Of a stretch of DNA of 64,000 nt, positions 46,901-54,770 are shown piece by piece (positions within the stretch are counted from its first letter, which is position 1; every line of letters begins with the position of its first letter). Under the pieces are notes generated by a model. It saw only the letters and a program-made list of their open reading frames with translations, had not been told where the DNA came from and searched no databases. Position numbers and translations under genes: made by a program. The DNA lies in assembly GCA_024239075.1 (NCBI GenBank), contig JANBVI010000044.1:62001-126000 (forward strand), given 5' to 3'. The DNA comes from Fischerella sp. CENA71 (GTDB taxonomy: Bacteria > Cyanobacteriota > Cyanobacteriia > Cyanobacteriales > Nostocaceae).

Positions 46901-48352
46901 TTGAAGATAAGTAGCTAAATTTGCTGTAGCAGTTTCTAAGGCTGTGCTAGTTTTGGCTGATAATAATATCAATTGCCAAGGGCGCGATTGTAGAGACGCG
47001 CCATGGCACGTCTCTATAACTGGAGTTTCTTCCAGAATTATATGGGCGTTAGTCCCGCCAACACCAAAAGAACTTACACCTGCTCTGCGAGGTAAACCGT
47101 TAGTTTTCCACTCTGATAATTTAGTGTTGACGTAGAAAGGACTGTTAGCAAAATCTATCTCTGGATTAGGTTTTTCAAAATGCAAACTAGGGGGTATTTG
47201 TTTATGTTTTAATGCAAGAACTGTTTTAATTAAACCTGTTACACCTGCTGCTGTATCCAAATGCCCAATATTAGTTTTTACTGAGCCAATAGCACAAAAA
47301 CCTTTTTTATTTGTACTAGCACGAAAAGCTTGTGTAAGAGCTTTGATTTCAATTGGATCTCCCAAAGGAGTTGCAGTTCCATGAGCTTCAATATAAGAAA
47401 TTGTATCCGGTTCAACACCACTCAAAGCAAGTGCTTCTAAAATTACTTCTCTTTGACCATTAACACTAGGTGCTGTATATCCTACTTTTAAAGAGCCGTC
47501 ATTATTAATAGCAGAACCTTTAATTACAGCATGAATAAAGTCCCCATCATTAACAGCATCATCCAATCTTTTTAACACAACAATTCCTAAACCATCCCCA
47601 AACACTGTTCCTTGAGCTTGAGCATCAAAAGTACGACAATGTCCGTCAGGAGAATGCAGAACCCCTTCTTGATAGTGATAACCAGATTTCTGGGGTAGCT
47701 TGGCTATAGAAACACCACCAGCTAAAGCAAGATCACTTTCTCCATTGAGCAAACTTTGACAAGCTAAGTGTACAGCTATTAATGATGTAGAACAATTATT
47801 CTGAACATTTATACTTGGACCAGTAAGATTTAATTTATAAGAAATTTGTGTACTTAAATTATCTTTTTCATTACCAATGAAAATATTGAAAGCATCTACA
47901 GATTGTATTAAATTTTCATTTGAAATTAAATTTGTAAATAAATAATTACTATTAGTTACACCCGCAAAAACACCTATTTTACCATCGTAGAATTCAGAAT
48001 TATAACCCGCAGATTCTAAAGCTTCCCAGGCAGATTCTAAAAACAAACGATGCTGTGGGTCTGTAATTTCAGCCTCTCTAGGAGTAAATCCAAAAAATGC
48101 AGCATCAAATAGCTCAATATCTTCTATTATACTTGCTGCTTTTACATAATTTGGGTTGTTGAGCAAATCTGGATCTATACCTGTAGCTAGCAATTCCTCA
48201 TCTGTAAAATGAGAAATTGATTCTACTCCATCTCGTAAATTTTCCCAAAATTGTTCAACATTTTTTGCACCTGGGAAGCGTCCATTTATGCTAATAATGG
48301 CAATCTCATCGTTATCATCAAACTTATTAAATTCCTGATCGGTATCATTCAT
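43952..48352 (-). CDS. Type I PKS module KS-(AT destroyed)-KR-ACP
   Basis: 1466 residues. KS (~15-435) keeps Cys (QNNCSTSLIAVH), EAHGTAT and TNIGHLDTA. The AT is defective: the elbow GHSIGE is GDGIGE (D639, G640), so the nucleophilic Ser is gone. About 83 residues that include the HAFH catalytic-His motif are deleted in frame between residues 668 and 669 (GQL joined to QLLKKVQLHPPRI). KR (~1000-1340) looks intact (ITGGLGGIGLVLAE, FGQVDYCAANAFLDA). ACP (~1370-1440) has FELGGDSL. A 30-bp palindromic repeat encodes residues IETCHGASLQS in the KS-AT linker. The module can elongate only if its ACP is charged by another AT. Confidence 0.93.
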   Translation of the reverse strand: MNDTDQEFNKFDDNDEIAIISINGRFPGAKNVEQFWENLRDGVESISHFTDEELLATGIDPDLLNNPNYVKAASIIEDIELFDAAFFGFTPREAEITDPQHRLFLESAWEALESAGYNSEFYDGKIGVFAGVTNSNYLFTNLISNENLIQSVDAFNIFIGNEKDNLSTQISYKLNLTGPSINVQNNCSTSLIAVHLACQSLLNGESDLALAGGVSIAKLPQKSGYHYQEGVLHSPDGHCRTFDAQAQGTVFGDGLGIVVLKRLDDAVNDGDFIHAVIKGSAINNDGSLKVGYTAPSVNGQREVILEALALSGVEPDTISYIEAHGTATPLGDPIEIKALTQAFRASTNKKGFCAIGSVKTNIGHLDTAAGVTGLIKTVLALKHKQIPPSLHFEKPNPEIDFANSPFYVNTKLSEWKTNGLPRRAGVSSFGVGGTNAHIILEETPVIETCHGASLQSRPWQLILLSAKTSTALETATANLATYLQQYPNINLPDVAYTLQVGRRAFDHRRIVVCKDLKDAVKLLKNQDSKRVFSYHWQPNRCPVIFMFPGQGSEYANMGRELYEIEATYRRHIDSCTEILQPHLGLDIRELLFPQAEAMETASQKLKQPNIAQSVLFAVEYALAELLMSWGVSPEAMIGDGIGEYVAAAIAGVFSLGDGLAMVANQGQLQLLKKVQLHPPRIRFISHVTGSWITDAQAINPNYWSQTLQQTGNFSESISQILDQFEGVFLEVGPGQTLSTITKQNLDINAKQHVLTCLSQEQPSDVSLLLEILGKLWLFGVEIDWLEFYTEEQRHRLPLPTYPFERQRYWIEAKKPGKNNNQTSYSLIKRPDIADWFYIPFWKPSLPSVQLDNKELLPEQSCILVFTNECDLGIKLVNQLEKQNRDVITVKIGDEFKQIGESEYTINPGNHQDYDILFQELFRNNQLPKNIIHLWNITPIIEQKLEQIQNLGFYSLLFIVQALGRQETTNNFQIIVISNNLQPVTGTELLCPEKATLLGPVKVISQEYININCCSIDVILPPNGSWQEEQLIEKLLTELTVDNSERLIAYRGLNRWVQSFEPVRFNQAKVEKSGLRERGVYLITGGLGGIGLVLAEYLARTVQAKLLLVGRSALPKKDEWFEWLSSHDQTDSTSCKIRKIQELEDLGAEVLAIAADVSNIEQMQSAIAQAQQQFGQLNGVIHAAGVPGGGAIQRKTPAEAESILAPKVKGTIVLDTILKNIELDFLILISSNSSIVGEFGQVDYCAANAFLDAFAHYNTSRNGRFTTSINWDTWQEVGMAVNTELPQRLQQLRLENLQQGILPDEGVDVFRRVLANTIPQVVISTYDLLDVLKHYNSDKQKLALDFLETVNSSKFKYPRPELSNDYVAPRNEIEQKLVNIWQEVIGIERIGIYDNFFELGGDSLIGIQLITILNKKFDSNLSVAKLYECPNVGSMTKIFHPEESQKNTFEQRLNRGQRRRQIKMQSN
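46989..47018. repeat. 30-bp palindromic repeat inserted in frame in a PKS gene
   Basis: This matches the perfect palindrome at 18042-18071 at 28 of 30 positions (TGTAGAGACGCGCCATGGCA and following). It lies in the KS-AT linker of the PKS at 43952-48352. Sister modules lack the encoded IETCHGASLQS stretch and go straight from the EEAP to the SRPWQL region. Confidence 0.85.
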
Positions 48353-48403
48353 AATAAGTACCTACATACAATTTGCCATTTTTTGTTAGGCTCTGAGTTG
48401 CTT

Positions 48404-50059
48404 CTAATAAATCTGATTTGATAAATCTAAAGCAATCTGAATTTGGTCATTTAAAACTGCATCAATATCATCTTGAGTAGTAAGTGGATTAGCAATAACA
48501 GCACGTAGCGCAGTAACTGAAATTTCTTTTTCTAAACAAGCAATTGTTTTTGTTGTTCGTGAAATAAAAGTACGACCAGCTTGACGTTGAGCTTTTTGCA
48601 GACGTTCATTAAATATATTAATTTGTTGATTATCACTTTCTGATAATTCATTTTTATCTGCAACTTCTCTTAAAGACTCCGGAATGTAGCGATAAAGAAG
48701 CAAATTTATATCTGGTTGAGATAATAACTCAAATTCGGACATATTAGCAATCTGAACAGCCATATATTGTGTTTTCTCAATCCCTGCATCAATCAAAAAT
48801 TCATAACCTTTCAATCCAATTAAATGTAGACCAGCATGTAAAAATAATGCCATTCCTGGACGAGAACCTTCTAAAGCCCGTTTCCCTAAATCGAATGAAC
48901 CTTTACGCATGGTGTAACTAGCATTTTTTTCAATCGATGAAGCTAGCTTTGGCTCACGCATAAATACCATACCAAGACCCATAGGTAAATACAGTTGTTT
49001 ATGTCCATCAATTGTGACTGAATCAGCGCGTTCAATACCAACAAGCTTTTGTCGATGTTGTTCAGAAAATATGAGTGGTCCACCCCAAGCAGCATCTACA
49101 TGAAAATGCACATTTGCTGCTTGAGCAATATCTGCTATATCTGACAGTGAATCTATGTTACCAGAATCTGTAGTCCCAGCAATCCCTGCGATCGCAATAA
49201 TATGTAACTTTTGCGCCTGACAATCTGCAACAGCTTGACGTAACGCCGATAAGTCTACTTGATTATTAATATTAGTAGGAATTTTGATTAAACCATGCGT
49301 ACCTATGCCTAATAAATCTGCTGCTTTTTCAAAAGAATAATGCATCAGTTCAGAGCCAATTACTACCGCTCCTTGATAACCATAGTAATCTAAAGCTGCT
49401 GCTAAACCTGCTTTTTCTACACCTGGAAAATTATTTTTTGCACCCAAAGATTTGTTTCGAGCGCACCATAACGCAATGATGTTTGCTGCGGTTCCTCCAG
49501 AAACTAGTATCCCTAGAGTACTTTGGCTATTTTGGACATGATCGCGATAAAATTCATCAGAAAAATTATAAATTAACCTATGCATCATTGCCAAAGCCTG
49601 ACGTTCGTATGGACTAAAAGCTTTAGCTGTTTCTATTTTGACGACATTTTGATTCATTGCTGTCATCAGTTTTGCAAGAGGTCGCACAAAACAGGGCAGT
49701 GCCGAGGTCATATGACCAATGAATCGTGGTGAAGATGTATGTATCGAATGATTAATAACATTATTTGCTAAATATTCAAGATAGTTATCAAAGTTAGCAG
49801 GATTAATAGGAAATTGACTATCAGTAAATGTTTCTACTAATGTATTAAAATCAATATCAGAATTAGTGTAAATGGCGTTTACAAAATCATCAATTAAATT
49901 ATCAGTTTTAATAGCCATATTATATTCTATAGGCACTAAACTGTTAGATGGTGCAAATAATTTCATCACTTGATTGGCAACTGCATACCGTGGTGTTAGC
50001 TCATTCTCAAAAAATAAATTCTGCTGATTTTTTTCTTGTCTTTGCTGACTCAATGCCAT
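48404..50059 (-). CDS. panP: PanP-like PLP-dependent aspartate 1-decarboxylase
   Basis: A 551-residue group II PLP decarboxylase with HVDAAWGGPLIFSEQHR and the PLP lysine K354 in TIDGHKQLYLPMG. Length and sequence fit the PanP family of pyridoxal-dependent aspartate decarboxylases (beta-alanine from L-aspartate), which differ from pyruvoyl PanD. Glutamate or other amino-acid decarboxylation is the alternative. It lies between two PKS genes, and the terminal NRPS of the same operon has a beta-alanine-like code, so a dedicated building-block supply role is well supported. A GGAG ribosome site lies before the ATG at 50059. Confidence 0.88.
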   Translation of the reverse strand: MALSQQRQEKNQQNLFFENELTPRYAVANQVMKLFAPSNSLVPIEYNMAIKTDNLIDDFVNAIYTNSDIDFNTLVETFTDSQFPINPANFDNYLEYLANNVINHSIHTSSPRFIGHMTSALPCFVRPLAKLMTAMNQNVVKIETAKAFSPYERQALAMMHRLIYNFSDEFYRDHVQNSQSTLGILVSGGTAANIIALWCARNKSLGAKNNFPGVEKAGLAAALDYYGYQGAVVIGSELMHYSFEKAADLLGIGTHGLIKIPTNINNQVDLSALRQAVADCQAQKLHIIAIAGIAGTTDSGNIDSLSDIADIAQAANVHFHVDAAWGGPLIFSEQHRQKLVGIERADSVTIDGHKQLYLPMGLGMVFMREPKLASSIEKNASYTMRKGSFDLGKRALEGSRPGMALFLHAGLHLIGLKGYEFLIDAGIEKTQYMAVQIANMSEFELLSQPDINLLLYRYIPESLREVADKNELSESDNQQINIFNERLQKAQRQAGRTFISRTTKTIACLEKEISVTALRAVIANPLTTQDDIDAVLNDQIQIALDLSNQIY

Positions 50060-50093
50060 TTTCTACTCCACAAAATATTTATTTTTTTATTTT

Positions 50094-53000
50094 CTACTTT
50101 CTACTTTCTCTTCTATAATTTTGTCTAGTTTCTTTGCGACGCTTTATGGAAGCAGACCTCGCTGGAGTTCGGTAAGAGTCTTTTTGTAAAGTAGCTTGTT
50201 CCTCGCTACTTAAAAATTCAGCAAGCGAACTGATAGTTGGTCTTTCATAAATGCTGATGATCGGAATATGGACATTTAATTCTTTTTGTAATTGAGAGAT
50301 TACCTCAACACCAATGAGAGAACTACCTCCTAAATCAAAAAAGTTGTCATAAATACCAATATTTTCAATTCCTAATACTTTTTGCCACGTTGTCGCAACT
50401 ATTTGTTCTACATTGTTGCGAACTGGAACATACTCAATTTGTAAATTTGCTCTGGAATGAAGTGATAAAATATCTCTGTTTTTTTGTAAAAATTCTCGTT
50501 TAATCCATTGGTCAATTCTGGGTTGTAATTCTCCCGCAGAAACAACAATTTGAGGAATTTTATTTAGAGATAAGATACGCCTAAAAACATCTATACCTTC
50601 CTTCCATGTCATGCGTAATTTTTCTAAGGCTACTCCCACAGTTAGATCCTGTATGTCGTCTTCTTGAGATTGCCAAGTATCCCAATTCACACTTATACAA
50701 GGAAACGCATTTATCTGATTTTGTTTGTGAGCATAGGCATCCATAAAAATATTAGCAGCAGAATAGGAAGTTAACCCTAAACCACCTAAAACAGATGATG
50801 ATGATGATGTGAATAAACAAAAATCTAATTTTTGATATCGCAAAATTTTTTCTAAAATAATTAGTCCATATACTTTAGGATGAAATTGTGACTGACTTTG
50901 AATTTTAGAACTTTCTTCGATAGTGTAATATGCATCGTCGTTAATTCCCGCTGCGTGAATTACCCCATGAATTTCACCAAAGCGTTCTTTAGCTATTTCT
51001 ATAGCTTTTTGCATTTGTTCTTCATTAACTACATCAGCGCTAATTGTTAGAACTTCTGCACCTAATTCTTCAATCTGAATCAGTTTTTTAAGTTTCTGGC
51101 TGATTTCATTGGATTCATCATAGTTACTAAGCCATTCCGACCATTGATGTTTTTGAGGGATGGCTTTTCTGCCGATTAAAATTAACTTAGCTTGCACTGT
51201 TTTTGCTAAGTATTCTGACATTGCTAAACCAAGACGACCAAGCCCACCAGTGATGAGGTAAACACCTTGTTTCCTCAGTTTGGTTTTGCTGATGATACTC
51301 TCATCTAATTGTACAGCTTCGTATATTTTTATCCAACGATGATTACCACGATAAGCAATTAAGTTATCAGTTATTGGTGTTGTAAACTCTGTTAGTAGTG
51401 AGTCTATAATTGTTGGCGATAGTTTGATTTTAGAGTCTGGAAGTATAATATCAAAACAACGGCAATTTATATTGAGATACTCTTGTGGAATAACATTGCA
51501 TGGTCCTAATATAGTTACTTTGTCAGGGTATAAATTCTCGCTACCAGTAACATCACTTATATTACTGGTGACAACTATCAAATTAATTGGATCAATAATA
51601 TTCTGTTTTGCTAAGGCTTGTGCCAAAAACAGCAGACTGTAAAAACCGAGATTTTGACAATCCTCAAAAAATTGATATTGTGTCCGTGTGTCTAGCTCTT
51701 GGTTGGGTAAGGTATCGTTAGGAGTAACGCTCCAAAAATGTACGATTTGCTTTGCTTGACTAATCCAATTCTGTTCTTGTAGTGCTTGTAATAAAGTATC
51801 ATAGTCATCTCTTTGTTCAGGATTTATGGTATACGTACACTCATCAAGTTTGCTAAATTTATCTCCAACTCTGACAAAAATCACATCTTGATTTTGTTGT
51901 TTTAGTCGTTCAGCAATTTCTGCTCCCACTCCATAGTTATCAACAAAAATTAACCAACAATACTTTTGTTCTAGCAGTTTCCCCTGTTGAAAAAGCTCAA
52001 GTGGTGTTGATTCTTTCCAACGAGGAACATAGAACCAATCAGCAATATCTGGTTTCTTATCTGAAGTTTTTGGCGACATCATTGCTAAAGTCGCATTTCG
52101 ATTTATCTCAAGCCAGTAACGTTGGTGTTCAAAAGGATAAGTAGGTAAGGGTACACGATGACGCTTTTCATTTAGATAAAAACCCGACCAATCGATTTGA
52201 ATTCCTACTAGCCAAAGTCTACCCAAGGTATTAAGTATAAATCCTACATCTGATTGTTGTTCTTGCGAATGTCGTATTGAGGTTAATGCTATGATATCTG
52301 TTTGATGTTGTTTAGCCAAACTATTGAGAGTCCGTCCTGGTCCAACTTCCAAAAATATTTGATCTGGTTGTTTGAGTAATTCAGCAATTCCTAAACTAAA
52401 TTGTACTGTTTCCCTTAAGTGTCTTGCCCAATATTTAGGGTTTTTTGATTCATTTGCAGTAATCCAAGTTCCACTCACATTAGAGATAAACGGAATGTTT
52501 GGGGGATTGAGTTTTACTTTTTCTAATAACTGAGTAAAACTCTCAATTATGGGTGACATCATGTGAGAATGAAAGGCATGAGATGTATGCAAACGTCTAC
52601 ATTTGACACCGATTTGTTGTAGCTTTTGTTGCAATTTATCTATGGCTTTTTCTGAACCTGATACTACACAGGAAGAAGGGGAATTAATCGCAGCTAAAGA
52701 GATTTCTTTTTCTAAAAATTGTTGAATTTTTTGTTCTGGAAGCTGAATGGAGAGCATGGCACCACTAGGTAACTCCTGCATAAGTTTTCCTCGTGTTGCA
52801 ACTATCGCTAGAGCGTCTTCTAAACTGAAAACTCCTGCTATAGTTGCAGCTACATATTCCCCGATACTGTGACCAATCATTACTTCAGGTAGCACACCCC
52901 ACGCCATCCATAACTTAGCTAAAGCATATTCAATCACAAACAGCGCTGGTTGAGTAATTGCTGTTTGCTGTAATTTTTGTGTTGCTTCTAAAACTTTTTC

Positions 53001-54749
53001 TTCACTGGGATAAAGAACTGTACGCAAGTCTATTTGCAAGTGGGGTTTTAGCAGTTCGCAGCAATAATCAACTTGCTCTTTAAAGACCCTTTCATTTTCA
53101 TATAATTCTCGACCCATATTTACATATTGCGAACCTTGTCCAGAAAACATAAATACAACTGAACGATAACAAGGTTCTTGATAATAAGTAAAAACTCTTT
53201 GAGGATCTTGCAATGCATTAATTGCATCTTCTGGGTTTTGACAAACTACCATTCGCCGATGGTTGAAAGTCCAGCGACCAACTTGCAACGTATGAGCTAC
53301 ATCAGCAAGATTTAAATTTGAATGCTTTTGGATAGAATTAATAAGATTTTCTGTAGCAGTTTCTAACGCTGTATTTGTCTTAGCTGAAAGTAATAATAAT
53401 TGGTAATTTCGAGAAGGACTAGAGGATTGAATTCTCGGAGCTTCTTCTAAAATTACATGGGCATTTGTACCACCGAAACCAAAGGAACTAACACCTGCAC
53501 GGCGAGGAGTACCGTTGGTTTTCCACTCAGTTAATTGATTGTTGACATAAAAGGGACTATTAGCAAAATCAATTTGGGGTGATGCTTCTTCAAAGTTCAA
53601 ACTGGGAGGAATTTGTTTATATTTTAGGGCTAATACTGTTTTAATCAAACCCGCGACACCAGCAGTTGAATCTAAATGGCCAATGTTAGTTTTGACAGAA
53701 CCTATCCGACAAAATTTCTTTTGTTGAGTTTTAGTCCGAAAAGCTTGTGTTAAAGCAGCGATTTCAACAGGATCACCTAAGGAAGTTCCGGTTCCATGCG
53801 CTTCAATGTAGCTAATTGTATCAGGTTCGACCTCAGCCATCACCTGAGCGGCTCTAATTACTTTTGCTTGACCATTGACGCTGGGTGCAGTGTAGCTAAC
53901 TTTATCTGAACCGTCATTATTAATCGCAGAACCTTTGATCACTGCATGGATGCAATCTCCATCTGCGATCGCTTCTTCTAAGCGTTTTAAAACTATAAGA
54001 CCCAAACCTCTTCCTTTTACAGTTCCAGACGCTTTTGCATCAAAAGCACGACAATGTCCATCAGGAGATTCAATTCCTCCCTCTTTGTATAAATATCCAA
54101 CTGCTGTGGAGATTGAAACTCCTCCTGCTAAAGCAATATCACATTCACCACTGAGCAAACTTTGACAGGCTAAATGTACAGCGACCAATGAACTGGAACA
54201 GGTAGTTTGAACCGCATAACTTGGCCCTTGCAAATTTAATTTATAAGAAACAAGTGTAGTAACATAATCTGGAGAAGTTGCTTTCTCGATCTGCTTATCA
54301 CCTACAGAAGCTATCAGTTCGTAATTAGAATAAATATTAAGTAGATAACTGCCAAAACTTGTACCAGCGTAGACTCCAATAGGTTTTTTATAGACTTCAG
54401 AACTATAACCAGCATCCTCAAGCGCTTTCCATGAATGTTCCAAGAAAAAACGGAGTGAAGGGTCCATAATTTCAGCTTCTCTTGGGCTGATGTCGAAAAA
54501 AGAAGCATCAAACAAGTCTATATCTTCGACTAGACCTTCCGCTTTCACATAATTTGGATCGTTTAGTAAAGCCGCATCGATACCTAAATTTTTTAATTCT
54601 TGATCACTAAATCTATGTATTGACTCTACTCCATCTCGGAGATTTTGCCAAAATTGCTCAATATTTGGAGCTTCTGGAAAACAGCCGCTCATACCAATGA
54701 TAGCTATTTCCAGACCAGTTTTATGATTGAAATATTCTGCATCTTCCAT
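50094..54749 (-). CDS. Type I PKS module KS-AT-KR-ACP
   Basis: 1551 residues with all domains apparently active. KS (~15-430): QTTCSSSLVAVHL, EAHGTGTSLGDP, TNIGHLDST. AT (~530-825): GHSIGEYVAA with HAFHSHMM, malonyl-type. KR (~1130-1370): ITGGLGRLGLAMSEYL, SSSSSVLGGLGLTSYSAANIF. ACP (~1455-1530): FFDLGGSSLIGVE. The C-terminal tail is basic (SIKRRKETRQNYRRESRK), perhaps a docking element; the next PKS also ends with a basic tail (RGQRRRQIKM). It follows the diaminobutyrate-type NRPS by 21 bases and should add the first malonyl unit after that amino acid, leaving a beta-hydroxyl group. Confidence 0.94.
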   Translation of the reverse strand: MEDAEYFNHKTGLEIAIIGMSGCFPEAPNIEQFWQNLRDGVESIHRFSDQELKNLGIDAALLNDPNYVKAEGLVEDIDLFDASFFDISPREAEIMDPSLRFFLEHSWKALEDAGYSSEVYKKPIGVYAGTSFGSYLLNIYSNYELIASVGDKQIEKATSPDYVTTLVSYKLNLQGPSYAVQTTCSSSLVAVHLACQSLLSGECDIALAGGVSISTAVGYLYKEGGIESPDGHCRAFDAKASGTVKGRGLGLIVLKRLEEAIADGDCIHAVIKGSAINNDGSDKVSYTAPSVNGQAKVIRAAQVMAEVEPDTISYIEAHGTGTSLGDPVEIAALTQAFRTKTQQKKFCRIGSVKTNIGHLDSTAGVAGLIKTVLALKYKQIPPSLNFEEASPQIDFANSPFYVNNQLTEWKTNGTPRRAGVSSFGFGGTNAHVILEEAPRIQSSSPSRNYQLLLLSAKTNTALETATENLINSIQKHSNLNLADVAHTLQVGRWTFNHRRMVVCQNPEDAINALQDPQRVFTYYQEPCYRSVVFMFSGQGSQYVNMGRELYENERVFKEQVDYCCELLKPHLQIDLRTVLYPSEEKVLEATQKLQQTAITQPALFVIEYALAKLWMAWGVLPEVMIGHSIGEYVAATIAGVFSLEDALAIVATRGKLMQELPSGAMLSIQLPEQKIQQFLEKEISLAAINSPSSCVVSGSEKAIDKLQQKLQQIGVKCRRLHTSHAFHSHMMSPIIESFTQLLEKVKLNPPNIPFISNVSGTWITANESKNPKYWARHLRETVQFSLGIAELLKQPDQIFLEVGPGRTLNSLAKQHQTDIIALTSIRHSQEQQSDVGFILNTLGRLWLVGIQIDWSGFYLNEKRHRVPLPTYPFEHQRYWLEINRNATLAMMSPKTSDKKPDIADWFYVPRWKESTPLELFQQGKLLEQKYCWLIFVDNYGVGAEIAERLKQQNQDVIFVRVGDKFSKLDECTYTINPEQRDDYDTLLQALQEQNWISQAKQIVHFWSVTPNDTLPNQELDTRTQYQFFEDCQNLGFYSLLFLAQALAKQNIIDPINLIVVTSNISDVTGSENLYPDKVTILGPCNVIPQEYLNINCRCFDIILPDSKIKLSPTIIDSLLTEFTTPITDNLIAYRGNHRWIKIYEAVQLDESIISKTKLRKQGVYLITGGLGRLGLAMSEYLAKTVQAKLILIGRKAIPQKHQWSEWLSNYDESNEISQKLKKLIQIEELGAEVLTISADVVNEEQMQKAIEIAKERFGEIHGVIHAAGINDDAYYTIEESSKIQSQSQFHPKVYGLIILEKILRYQKLDFCLFTSSSSSVLGGLGLTSYSAANIFMDAYAHKQNQINAFPCISVNWDTWQSQEDDIQDLTVGVALEKLRMTWKEGIDVFRRILSLNKIPQIVVSAGELQPRIDQWIKREFLQKNRDILSLHSRANLQIEYVPVRNNVEQIVATTWQKVLGIENIGIYDNFFDLGGSSLIGVEVISQLQKELNVHIPIISIYERPTISSLAEFLSSEEQATLQKDSYRTPARSASIKRRKETRQNYRRESRK

Positions 54750-54770
54750 AATTAATTTTACTGGTTGCTA

